From contig JACSRL010000155.1 of the NCBI GenBank assembly GCA_014879765.1, positions 1 through 6,687 on the forward strand: DNA of 6,687 bases, given 5' to 3'. Positions 1 to 6,027 of this stretch are shown piece after piece. Numbering within the stretch: position 1 is the stretch's first letter; each line of letters begins with the position of its first letter. Origin of the DNA: Anaerolinea sp. (GTDB lineage: Bacteria; Chloroflexota; Anaerolineae; JAAEKA01). The notes under the pieces were generated by a model. It worked only from the letters and a program-made list of their open reading frames with translations, made no database searches and was not told the origin of the DNA. The position numbers and the translations under genes are program-made.

Positions 1-252
1 GGCACCGCCACCGTCACCGGCTATGCCGACGATGCCAACTTCAAGCGCTGGGACCTGTTCATCTACCCGACCGGCAATGAAGACGCCATGTCTTGGGTGG
101 CTTCGGGCAGCGAGGCGGGCGAGTTCAGCGTCGATGTGGACACCACCAACTTCCCCAACGGCGAGTACACCTTCAGCCTGCGTGTGGTGACCAACCCCAA
201 GCAGAACTACAGCGAGTACACCACGAACTTCGTCATCGCCAACGCCGAATAA
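1..252 (+). CDS. C-terminal end of a probable exported/cell-envelope protein (5' truncated)
   Basis: An open frame runs from the first base to a TAA at 250-252 and gives the last 83 residues of a protein whose start lies left of the window. The piece is rich in beta-strand-like and aromatic/acidic residues. It follows the pattern G-x-A, then NFKRWDLFIYP, then W about 10 residues later, then a short turn, then FPNGEYTFSLRVV and QNYSEY. I recall this arrangement (an FxxWxL strand, a W, then 'dxxxxpnGxYxxxLrVv') from the C-terminal extracellular modules of Chloroflexota penicillin-binding/glycosyltransferase-51 proteins and other surface proteins, so an envelope role is likely. The catalytic part is not visible and the parent protein cannot be named. 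There is no catalytic motif in the visible part. The frame is convincing because codon choice is strongly GC-biased at third positions and the stop is followed directly by a terminator. Confidence 0.8.
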   Translation, partial: GTATVTGYADDANFKRWDLFIYPTGNEDAMSWVASGSEAGEFSVDVDTTNFPNGEYTFSLRVVTNPKQNYSEYTTNFVIANAE

Positions 253-276
253 CACCGGCCATTCACCAGACAGCAG

Positions 277-309
277 CGCCCCCAGAGCATCGGCCCTGGG
301 GGCGTTTTT
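277..309 (+). terminator. Rho-independent terminator of the upstream gene
   Basis: A perfect 9-bp stem pairs CGCCCCCAG (277-285) with CTGGGGGCG (296-304) around a 10-nt loop, and five T residues follow directly (305-309). It begins 24 nt after the TAA of the truncated gene, which is the usual position. It separates that gene from the helicase, so the helicase probably has its own promoter in the short stretch before 373. No convincing -35/-10 pair is visible there. Confidence 0.9.
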
Positions 310-372
310 CGTCAGCAGGAAGCCGGTTTCTGACCGGCCGCCTGAACAGTGACCCCAGACCATCGACGAAAG

Positions 373-1842
373 ATGCCCAGCTTGACACCATCCGACCACC
401 CTATCCCTTCCGAGGCAACCGACCAGTTGCCTGAGATCGCCCTGGAGAACCTGCCGGCCAGCCTGGCCGCGGCCGTTGCCCGCGCCGGTTGGCCGGCGCT
501 GATGCCCGTCCAGGCCCGCGCCATCCCCTATCTGCTGGCCGGCCAGGACATCATGGCCCAGGCCCGCACCGGCAGCGGCAAGACCGGCGCCTTTTTGCTC
601 CCCATGCTGGAACGGCTCGATGCCCGGCGCAACGTCACCCAGGCGTTGATCCTGGTGCCCACCCGCGAGCTGGCCCGCCAGGTCTGGCGCGAGGCGGAGA
701 CCCTCTGCGGCGCGGCCGGGCTGAGCACTGTCGCGGTCTACGGCGGCGTCGGCTACGGCAGCCAGATGGAGGCGCTCAAGCAGGGCGCCCAGATCGTGGT
801 CGGCACCCCCGGCCGCGTGCTGGATCACCTGCTGCGCCGCACCCTGTCGCTGGACAGCCTGCGCATGCTGGTCTTCGACGAGGCCGACCGCATGTTGTCC
901 ATGGGCTTTTACCCCGACATGGTGCGGGTGCAGCGCTATCTGCCTGAACGCCGCGTCCATACCAGCATGTTCTCGGCCACCTTCCCCAGCTACGTCATGC
1001 GGCTGGCCCAGGACTTCCTGCACGAGCCTGAGTTTGTCAGCTTGAGCAGCGACCACGTCCACGTCACCGACACCGAGCACATCTTCTACACCGTGCCTGG
1101 CATGGACAAAGACCGCGCCCTGGTGCGCCTGATCGAGGTGGAAAACCCGAGCTCGGCCATCATCTTCTGCAACACCAAGGTCAAGGTACACTATGTCACG
1201 GCCGTCCTGCAGCGTTTCGGCTATGACGCCGACGAGCTGAGCGCCGACCTGGGGCAGAAGGAGCGGGAGCAGGTGCTGGAGCGGGTGCGGCTGGGCACGC
1301 TGCGCTTCCTGGTGGCCACTGACGTGGCCGCGCGCGGCCTGGACATCCCCGAACTGTCGCACGTGATCCAGTATGAGACGCCGGAGGATGTGGAGAGCTA
1401 CATCCACCGCGCTGGCCGCACGGGCCGGGCGGGCGCGGCCGGCGTGGCCATCAGCCTGGTCAGCGCCGGCGAGCGCATGGCCTTCAACCGCATCGCCAAG
1501 CATTACGAGATCGAGATGATGGAACGTCCCCTGCCCAGCGACGCCGACGTGGAGGCGGTGGTGGCCGAGCGGCTGGTGGCGCTGTTGGAGGCGCGTCTGC
1601 GCGACCGCGACAAGCTGCAAGGGGAGCGCAGCCGCCGCTTTGTCCCCCTGGCCCGCGCCCTGGCCGAGGGTGAGGAGGAGCTGCCCATCATCACCATGCT
1701 GCTGGACGACACCTACCAGCAGATGCTGCACGCGCCGGTGGTGCAGCCGAGCGCGCTTCCCACGCCGCCCCGCGCGCCGGCTGCCTCTTCCAGCGGCCAA
1801 CGCCGCAGCAGCCGCCGCGGCGGCCGCTCGCGCCGCCGGTAG
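373..1842 (+). CDS. DEAD-box ATP-dependent RNA helicase
   Basis: ATP-driven unwinding or remodelling of RNA duplexes in the cytoplasm (cold adaptation, ribosome assembly or mRNA decay in the family). Numbering from the ATG at 373 (489 aa), the conserved motifs appear in order: Q-motif region ending MPVQARAIP with Gln47; motif I ARTGSGKT (64-71); Ia PTRELA (96-101); Ib TPGR (145-148); II DEAD (169-172); III SAT (201-203); IV IIFCNTK (263-269); V ATDVAARGLD (315-324); VI HRAGRTGR (345-352). Both RecA-like domains are therefore intact. The Q motif has M where most members have T (PTPIQ becomes LMPVQ). After residue 375 comes a helical, charged stretch and a short low-complexity basic tail (RRSSRRGGRSRRR), typical of RNA-binding tails; no DbpA-type RNA-binding domain is recognisable. 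The start is uncertain: a GTG at 349 adds 8 residues, and neither start has a clear Shine-Dalgarno sequence. The gene converges on menE. Which paralogue it is (DeaD, RhlE, CshA type) cannot be settled by eye. Confidence 0.96.
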   Translation: MPSLTPSDHPIPSEATDQLPEIALENLPASLAAAVARAGWPALMPVQARAIPYLLAGQDIMAQARTGSGKTGAFLLPMLERLDARRNVTQALILVPTRELARQVWREAETLCGAAGLSTVAVYGGVGYGSQMEALKQGAQIVVGTPGRVLDHLLRRTLSLDSLRMLVFDEADRMLSMGFYPDMVRVQRYLPERRVHTSMFSATFPSYVMRLAQDFLHEPEFVSLSSDHVHVTDTEHIFYTVPGMDKDRALVRLIEVENPSSAIIFCNTKVKVHYVTAVLQRFGYDADELSADLGQKEREQVLERVRLGTLRFLVATDVAARGLDIPELSHVIQYETPEDVESYIHRAGRTGRAGAAGVAISLVSAGERMAFNRIAKHYEIEMMERPLPSDADVEAVVAERLVALLEARLRDRDKLQGERSRRFVPLARALAEGEEELPIITMLLDDTYQQMLHAPVVQPSALPTPPRAPAASSSGQRRSSRRGGRSRRR

Positions 1843-1854
1843 CTGGTGAGTGCC

Positions 1855-1889
1855 AAAGATGCCAACTTTTCCGCAAAGTTGGCATCTTT
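1855..1889. terminator. Perfect hairpin between convergent genes, probable bidirectional terminator
   Basis: A 15-nt arm AAAGATGCCAACTTT (1855-1869) is the exact reverse complement of 1875-1889, with a 5-nt loop TCCGC. The hairpin starts 12 nt after the helicase stop and ends 2 nt before the menE stop codon (TGA on the - strand at 1894-1892). Each strand ends its stem in TTT, so it can act as a terminator for both genes, although the U-run is short. The A/T-rich arms stand out against the GC-rich surroundings, so it may also be a copy of a dispersed palindrome. Confidence 0.75.
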
Positions 1890-1891
1890 CA

Positions 1892-3046
1892 TCAGTCGGC
1901 CACTTGAGCCAGGCTGGCGGCGCGATCGATCTTGCCGCTGGCGGTCTCGGCCAGCGCCAGCAGGTAGCGGACGCGGCGCGGCCTCTCGAAGCGCTGCACG
2001 CGCGCCGTCAGCTCCGCCAGCAGCGCCTCCTGCGTGGCCGCGGGCAGCGGCGCCCCCTCGATGATCAGCGTCACCGCCTCCCCCAGCCGCGCGTCGGGCG
2101 TGCCAGCCACGAAGCAGCGCCGCTCGGCCAGCCCCAGCGCCAGCCAGGCCCGCTCCACCGCGGCCTCCACCCTCTCCACCTGCACCTTGACGCCGCCGCT
2201 GTTGATCACGTTGTCCCAGCGGCCCAGCCAGCGGAAGGGTGAACCGTGAACGGTGGACGGTGAACGGTGAGGCGGAAGGGGATCGGCGTTGGTGGAGGGG
2301 AGCTCGATCAGGTCGTTGGTCTGCAGCCACTGGTCGAGGGTCATGGGGCCTCTGAGGCGCAGACAGCCGCGCGGGTCTACGTCGATCTCCACGCCGGGCA
2401 GGGGGTGGAACCAGGGGGACGCGTCGGGGCCGTTGAGCCGCCGTAGGGCGATGTGGGTGGCGGTCTCGGTCATGCCGTAGGTGTGCCAGACCGGCGCGGC
2501 CAGGCTGGCCAGTTGCTGCTCCAGCGCCGCGCTGACCGGCGCGCCCCCCACCAGGATGGCGGTCATCCCGCTCAGCCGCGCCCGATAGCTGGGCGGGCCG
2601 GCCAACAGCGTCTGAAGCTGCAAGGGGACGACAGCGGTGAAGTCGAAGCGGGCCGCGGCCGGCAGGCTGGCCAGCGGATCGCCGCTGGGCTCCACCAGGG
2701 TCATGGCCAGCCCCAGCTCCAGCCCGCGCACCAGCATCATCTGGCCGGCGATGTAGCGCACCGGCAGGCAGACCAGCGCGGCCATGCCCGGCCGCAGACC
2801 CAGCGCCTGGCCGGTGGCCGCTGCGCTGGCCGCCATCTGCTCGCGGCGCAATGTGATCGGCTTGGGCGCGCCGGTGGAGCCGGAGGTGTGCAGAGTGAAC
2901 TCCTCCTGGCCGGCCAGCCAGCGCCGGCAGAAGTCCAGCGCCGCGGTCGTGTTGAGGTCGGACGCTGACGCCGCGTCGTCGCCCGGCCCCGCAGCGAGTC
3001 GGGGCGTGTCGTAGGTTTCGATGCCAACGGTGAGTGTTGCGGTCAT
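1892..3046 (-). CDS. menE: o-succinylbenzoate-CoA ligase MenE
   Basis: ATP-dependent activation of o-succinylbenzoate to its CoA thioester in menaquinone synthesis, feeding MenB. The 384-aa product is an acyl-adenylate-forming (ANL) enzyme of the size usual for short MenE proteins. Visible motifs are the phosphate-binding loop TSGSTGAPK (54-62), aromatic/adenine motif YGMTET (190-195), TND (243-245), hinge/C-domain motif GRWDNVINSGGVKV (275-288) and SGKIDR (370-375), whose Lys372 is the expected adenylation lysine. The combination of NVINSGG and SGKIDR is characteristic of MenE. The start at ATG 3046-3044 was chosen because the frame upstream (to 3211) runs through non-coding-looking repeat sequence; no Shine-Dalgarno is visible before it. 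Residues about 250-270, between TNDLIEL and FRWLGR, form a Pro/Ser/His-rich insert encoded by a 7-bp tandem repeat. It lies downstream of a secreted-protein gene and menC on the same strand, and converges with the helicase. Confidence 0.93.
   Translation of the reverse strand: MTATLTVGIETYDTPRLAAGPGDDAASASDLNTTAALDFCRRWLAGQEEFTLHTSGSTGAPKPITLRREQMAASAAATGQALGLRPGMAALVCLPVRYIAGQMMLVRGLELGLAMTLVEPSGDPLASLPAAARFDFTAVVPLQLQTLLAGPPSYRARLSGMTAILVGGAPVSAALEQQLASLAAPVWHTYGMTETATHIALRRLNGPDASPWFHPLPGVEIDVDPRGCLRLRGPMTLDQWLQTNDLIELPSTNADPLPPHRSPSTVHGSPFRWLGRWDNVINSGGVKVQVERVEAAVERAWLALGLAERRCFVAGTPDARLGEAVTLIIEGAPLPAATQEALLAELTARVQRFERPRRVRYLLALAETASGKIDRAASLAQVAD
2239..2273. repeat. Five-copy 7-bp tandem repeat inside menE
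   Basis: On the + strand the units are GTGAACC, GTGAACG, GTGGACG, GTGAACG and a decayed GTGAGGC. The array is flanked by the 9-bp direct repeat GCGGAAGGG at 2231-2239 and 2272-2280. On the coding (-) strand it reads PHRSPSTVHGSP, just before the conserved FRWLGR of MenE, and the frame stays open. A 7-bp period is not a multiple of three, so copy-number change would usually break menE. Confidence 0.85.
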
Positions 3047-3048
3047 GG

Positions 3049-3351
3049 AAAGGATTTGGGTGTGCTTGAATCTGGTTGAACGGCATAGGCGGCCAGCGTA
3101 GGTCGAGTAGGGCCAGGCGGCGTCGGTCTCGCAAGGTACTTGAATGCGACCGCCTCCTGGATGCCGAGAGTCGCCGCCTGGCCCGTACCGAGACCGGAGC
3201 GTGTCTACCACGCGACCCGCTCCGGTCGCGGTATGCTGGAATTGGCTGCCCTCATGCGACGCGCGCTACCTCAACCCGCTACCCCGCTCCGGGGTGCTTC
3301 GCAATCGACCTACGCTAACCAACTCACTTCAAACCCACCCAAAGGATTTGG
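3049..3351. repeat. Direct repeat AAAGGATTTGG flanking the structured element
   Basis: The 11-mer AAAGGATTTGG occurs at 3049-3059, right against the menE start codon, and again at 3341-3351, near the end of the upstream gene. A second pair nearby, TGGTTGAACGGC (3073-3084) and TGGTAGAACGGC (3349-3360), differs at one base. The pairs are not equally spaced, so this is not a simple target-site duplication; it may reflect an old duplication or rearrangement of the spacer. Confidence 0.5.
3095..3316. repeat. 222-bp structured element with 12-bp terminal inverted repeats (MITE-like or structured leader)
   Basis: The 330-bp gap between menE (start 3046) and the next gene (stop 3377) contains no credible gene but is highly folded. 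The ends are exact inverted repeats, AGCGTAGGTCGA (3095-3106) and TCGACCTACGCT (3305-3316). Inside lie GGGCCAGGCGGCG (3110-3122) paired with 3172-3184 (13 bp, perfect), a TACCG-A-GACCGGAGCG arm (3186-3201) paired with 3218-3233 (16 positions, one mismatch), and ACCCCG (3281-3286) paired with 3290-3295. There is no transposase and no obvious target-site duplication touching the ends. It may be a non-autonomous mobile element, a palindromic interspersed repeat, or a structured RNA upstream of menE. The structure is directly seen; the role is inferred. Confidence 0.65.
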
Positions 3352-3376
3352 TAGAACGGCGGAATGCTCTGCGCTG

Positions 3377-4576
3377 TCAATCTTCGATCACCTCCGCAGC
3401 CTCCAGCCGCACCTCCTCGTAGCCCTTGCGCAGGGCGACGATGCGGTAGTCGAAGGCGATGTCGCAGGTTTGGCCGCCCATCGCGCGCACGGTGAACGAG
3501 GTCGGCGTCTTCTCGGCCACGTAGAGCGGGCAGTCGCCCAACGGGGTCAGGAAGACGCGGTAGGGTTCGGCCAGGTTGACCGTCTGGGCGTAGATCGGCT
3601 CGAACGCGATGGTGGCTTGCCCGCCTGCCAACTGGCCGCCGCCGAAGTCCTCGAACCAGTTCTGCGGGCTTTCCATCGCGTAGAGCAGCCGCTGGCCGTG
3701 CTGCTCCGTCTCTACCACCGCTGACTTGGTTCCGGCGGCGACCATGTTGCCGCTCTCGTTGACCGAGAACACGTTGGTGTTGGCGCTGTTGAGGATGACG
3801 AAATTGCCCGCGTCGGCGTCATTGTCGTCGTCCAGATAGAGCCAGACCTCGTCGTTGCTTTGCAGCATGATGTCGCTGCCGGGGTAGCTCGGCTGTGAAA
3901 CCAGGCGGCCGTCGTCGCTGCCGCTGTTGTTGCCGCCCAGCACGATATCGGGCGCCAGGGTGTCGCCGCTGCGCGCGTACAGGCCCGCGCCCCCGGCCGT
4001 CGAGTTGTAGAACAGTCCGCCGTAGTGGTCGGCGGAGGTGCTTTCCGCGGAGACGCCGTTCTGGCCCGCCAGGCGCACCCGCACGCCGTCGTAGGCGGTG
4101 TTGCTGGTCGCGACGCCGTAGGTGCCGGCCGAATTGACATGGAAGCCAACGCCGTTGGTCGATTCCACGTAGACCCCGGCGAAGGTGGCTGAGCTCACCT
4201 GGATGCCGTCGCCTGCTGAGGACTGAATCTTCAGGCCGTCGCCTCCTGCGAAGCTGTTGCTCAGCACCAGGGGAGCAAAGCCGGGCGCGTTGAACGATCC
4301 CTGGATGGTCAGCGGGTTGTTGACGCCGGTCCACGTCTGGCCCAGGTGATCGTGGGCGTTGTCGCTGGTCCACACGCCTGCCTGGCCCCAGCGCCCGGAG
4401 GTGAGCTGGATGTCGAAGATGTCGATGTCGCCGTCATGATCGACGTCGCAGGCCGGATCATAGCCAACCGCGGCGCAGGGGCCGGCGTCCGGCGCCTCCT
4501 GGGCAAAGGCCGGTCCGATGGAGAGCAACAGGGTCAGACTGGCGGCTGCGAACAGCCAGCGGGCGCTGGTTTTCAT
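3377..4576 (-). CDS. Secreted dockerin-like protein with short glycine repeats
   Basis: A 399-aa protein of unknown function that should be exported. Residues 1-25 are a Sec signal peptide (K/R near the start, hydrophobic AAASLTLLLSIGPAFA core, AFA|QE cleavage site). Residues 44-55 form one dockerin/EF-hand calcium loop, with Asp at 44, 46, 48, 52 and 55 around DHDGDIDIFD. Only one such repeat is present, while cellulosomal dockerins have two. Residues about 112-202 are seven or eight degenerate 9-12-residue repeats of the type GDGxxVxS / GVYVES / GVGFHVNS, suggesting a beta-helix or fibre-like stalk. The C-terminal part (about 275-395: VNESGNMVAAGTKS, ESPQNWFEDFGGGQL, AEPYRVFLTPLGDCPLYVAEKTPTSFTVR, YRIVALRKGYE) resembles a conserved C-terminal domain of bacterial surface and phage-fibre-like proteins, recalled without a name. 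The start at ATG 4576-4574 is supported by a good ribosome binding site and the signal peptide. It sits between menC and menE without an apparent metabolic link. Confidence 0.88.
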   Translation of the reverse strand: MKTSARWLFAAASLTLLLSIGPAFAQEAPDAGPCAAVGYDPACDVDHDGDIDIFDIQLTSGRWGQAGVWTSDNAHDHLGQTWTGVNNPLTIQGSFNAPGFAPLVLSNSFAGGDGLKIQSSAGDGIQVSSATFAGVYVESTNGVGFHVNSAGTYGVATSNTAYDGVRVRLAGQNGVSAESTSADHYGGLFYNSTAGGAGLYARSGDTLAPDIVLGGNNSGSDDGRLVSQPSYPGSDIMLQSNDEVWLYLDDDNDADAGNFVILNSANTNVFSVNESGNMVAAGTKSAVVETEQHGQRLLYAMESPQNWFEDFGGGQLAGGQATIAFEPIYAQTVNLAEPYRVFLTPLGDCPLYVAEKTPTSFTVRAMGGQTCDIAFDYRIVALRKGYEEVRLEAAEVIED

Positions 4577-4586
4577 GGTCAAGGGT

Positions 4587-4592
4587 TCCTCC
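4587..4592 (-). promoter_or_regulatory. Shine-Dalgarno site fixing the start of the secreted protein
   Basis: GGAGGA on the - strand lies 10 nt before the ATG at 4576-4574. It is the only strong ribosome binding site among the - strand genes here and sets the start 65 codons inside the longer open frame. The rest of the 198-bp spacer to menC shows no confident promoter and no hairpin terminator for menC. Confidence 0.75.
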
Positions 4593-4725
4593 GGTGCAAG
4601 GGTTATCAGGCTCTCAAACGTACAGCCTGTGAGACGTTGAACGGAGAAACAAGGGAAATGCGGCGAGGATGTGGGAATGCAACCGTCAACAAGCCCCCCT
4701 TGGTAACTGTCCAAAATCAGCTGGG

Positions 4726-4740
4726 TGCTCGGGCCGGTCT
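4726..4740 (+). repeat. Solitary fragment of the menB-menC repeat family
   Basis: TGCTCGGGCCGGTCT on the + strand is identical over 15 bases to the reverse complement of the 33-bp repeats in the menB-menC spacer, and close to the units in menC (GCTCTGGCCGGTCT). It lies about 35 nt past the menC stop. A 15-base match in GC-rich DNA could be chance, but all three sites cluster around menC. Confidence 0.45.
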
Positions 4741-4774
4741 TTGCGTCTTGGCGTGAGGCGGAACTGTCCACCGC

Positions 4775-6013
4775 TCAGGCTTCGGCGTGAATGCGGCTGA
4801 AGTCCCAGGCCGCTTCGGCTGGCAGGGTCAGGTTGCACCTCTCGTACCGCAGCGGCGAGGGGATGTTGTCGGCGAAAAGCTGGCCGGTGCCCAGGCCGTG
4901 GACGCGGCCATCGCCCAGGCTGCTGCTCCACTGGGCGATGGCGTTCAGGCCGATGTTGGACTCCAGCAGCGAGTTGATCCACCACTCGCAGGGCGCGCCC
5001 AGCCGGCCGGCCGCGTCGATCCAACCCTGGCAGGCCGCCAGCCCGCCCAGCAGCGACGGCTTGAGCACGATGTGCTGGGGGCGGATGGTGGCCAGCAGCG
5101 CCGCAGGGTCTGTCGCGTGGATCATCTCCTCGTCCAGCGCGATGGGGACGGGGGAGCTTGCACACAGCGCGGCCATGGCCTGCGGCTGGCCGGGTGCGAT
5201 GGGCTGTTCCAGGAAGGTCGGCGTGAACTCGGCCAGCCGCGCCAGGCGTTCCCGCGCCTCCTCCGCCGTCCAGGCGCCGTTGGCGTCCAGCCGCAGCTCG
5301 ACATCAGCCGGCGGCCAGCGTCGCCGCAGCTCAGCCAGCAGCGCCAGCTCCTGCTCGAAGGGCTGCGCGCCGACCTTGAGCTTGATCACCCGGCAGCCGG
5401 ACGCGATCTTGCCCTCGATCTGCGCCAGCATCCCGGCCGGCGTGTCCATCCAGATCAGCCCATGGGTGGGCAGCGCCACCTGGCCGCGGCTGAAGGGGGT
5501 GTCGAACAGCCGCTGCCGGCCGCCGCCCGCCAGGTCCAGCCACGCCGTCTCCAGCCCGAAGGCCACGCTGGGCAGATCACTTAGCAATGGTCGCTCTGGC
5601 CGGTCTCCTCTCTCTCGCTCTGGCCGGTCTCCGACCGAGCCACCCCACTGCTCTGGCCGGTCTCCGACCGAGCCGCCCCACTGCTCTGGCCGGTCTCCCG
5701 ATGGTCGCTCTGGCCGGTCTCCGACCGAGCCAGCCCACCGCTCTGGCCGGTCTCCGACCGAGCCATCCCACCGGTTCCCGTTCGCCAGCTCCGCGCCGCG
5801 GTTGATGGCAGCGCAGATCTCCATCACAGCATCGACATAATCCGCGCGATCGTCGCGGCTGAGACCGGGCACGATGCCACACTCCCCCCAGCCGACCACG
5901 CCATCTCGCTCCGCCCGCAGAAAGACCACCTGGCGCACGCGCAGCGCGCCCCGCGAGGTGGCCGCGGGATGCTTGAAGTGCAGGAGGCAGGGGAATGGCG
6001 CGATTGTCAGCAT
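4775..6013 (-). CDS. menC: o-succinylbenzoate synthase MenC with an in-frame repeat insert
   Basis: Dehydrates SHCHC to o-succinylbenzoate, the substrate of MenE. The 412-aa product belongs to the enolase superfamily: KLKVG (Lys211 and Lys213, the latter the expected acid/base), LDANGAW (Asp243), FLEQP (Glu269) and ALDEE (Asp294) as the three metal ligands, and VLKPSLLGG (Lys318) as the second barrel lysine. All catalytic positions are intact, so the enzyme is probably active. The N-terminal capping domain contains GWGECG (41-46) and SVAFGLETAWLDLAG (149-163). Between them, residues about 82-141 are six GDRPE(R/Q) repeats that a normal MenC lacks; without them the protein would be about 350 aa, the usual size. 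The start at ATG 6013-6011 precedes a typical N-terminus (MLTIAPFPCLLHFK). The longer open frame to 6319 overlaps menB and is an artefact. No Shine-Dalgarno is evident. The gene follows menB after 98 bp of repeat-bearing spacer and probably shares its transcript. Confidence 0.94.
   Translation of the reverse strand: MLTIAPFPCLLHFKHPAATSRGALRVRQVVFLRAERDGVVGWGECGIVPGLSRDDRADYVDAVMEICAAINRGAELANGNRWDGSVGDRPERWAGSVGDRPERPSGDRPEQWGGSVGDRPEQWGGSVGDRPERERGDRPERPLLSDLPSVAFGLETAWLDLAGGGRQRLFDTPFSRGQVALPTHGLIWMDTPAGMLAQIEGKIASGCRVIKLKVGAQPFEQELALLAELRRRWPPADVELRLDANGAWTAEEARERLARLAEFTPTFLEQPIAPGQPQAMAALCASSPVPIALDEEMIHATDPAALLATIRPQHIVLKPSLLGGLAACQGWIDAAGRLGAPCEWWINSLLESNIGLNAIAQWSSSLGDGRVHGLGTGQLFADNIPSPLRYERCNLTLPAEAAWDFSRIHAEA
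5593..5772 (-). repeat. In-frame 24/33-bp tandem repeat array inside menC
   Basis: Six units each begin on the + strand with the same 16-mer GCTCTGGCCGGTCTCC, at 5593, 5617, 5650, 5683, 5707 and 5740. Spacings are 24, 33, 33, 24 and 33 bp, all multiples of three. The 33-bp units continue GACCGAGCC, encoding W-x-G-S-V-G-D-R-P-E-(R/Q) on the - strand; the two 24-bp units lack this piece and encode an eight-residue version (ERERGDRP, ERPSGDRP). A trace of a further copy (ATGGTC, 5587-5592) precedes the first unit. Every full unit holds a small palindrome, CGGTC-TCC-GACCG. Confidence 0.95.
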
Positions 6014-6027
6014 GGCGGGGAAAACAG

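Noticed and set aside
31..41. GATGCCAACTT in the first gene, matching an arm of the 1855-1889 hairpin
   Set aside because: It encodes DANF in a well-behaved reading frame, has no paired second arm, and an 11-base match is compatible with chance.
3140..3724. A + strand open frame of 194 codons across the menE spacer and into the secreted-protein gene
   Set aside because: It starts inside the folded element and runs antisense to a gene with a clear signal peptide; the translation is low-complexity and unlike any known family.
4577..4774. Possible promoter (TTGACG near 4680) for the secreted-protein gene
   Set aside because: No matching -10 hexamer lies at proper spacing on the - strand, so a specific promoter cannot be supported.
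5593..5772. CRISPR array
   Set aside because: The intervals between repeats are short and nearly identical instead of unique spacers, the units encode protein in frame within menC, and there are no cas genes.
4791..5840. A long open frame of 349 codons on the + strand opposite menC
   Set aside because: It is an antisense shadow of menC. The repeat units lack stops in any frame and the GC bias keeps opposite frames open; the translation shows no family motif, whereas the - strand has all enolase-superfamily residues.
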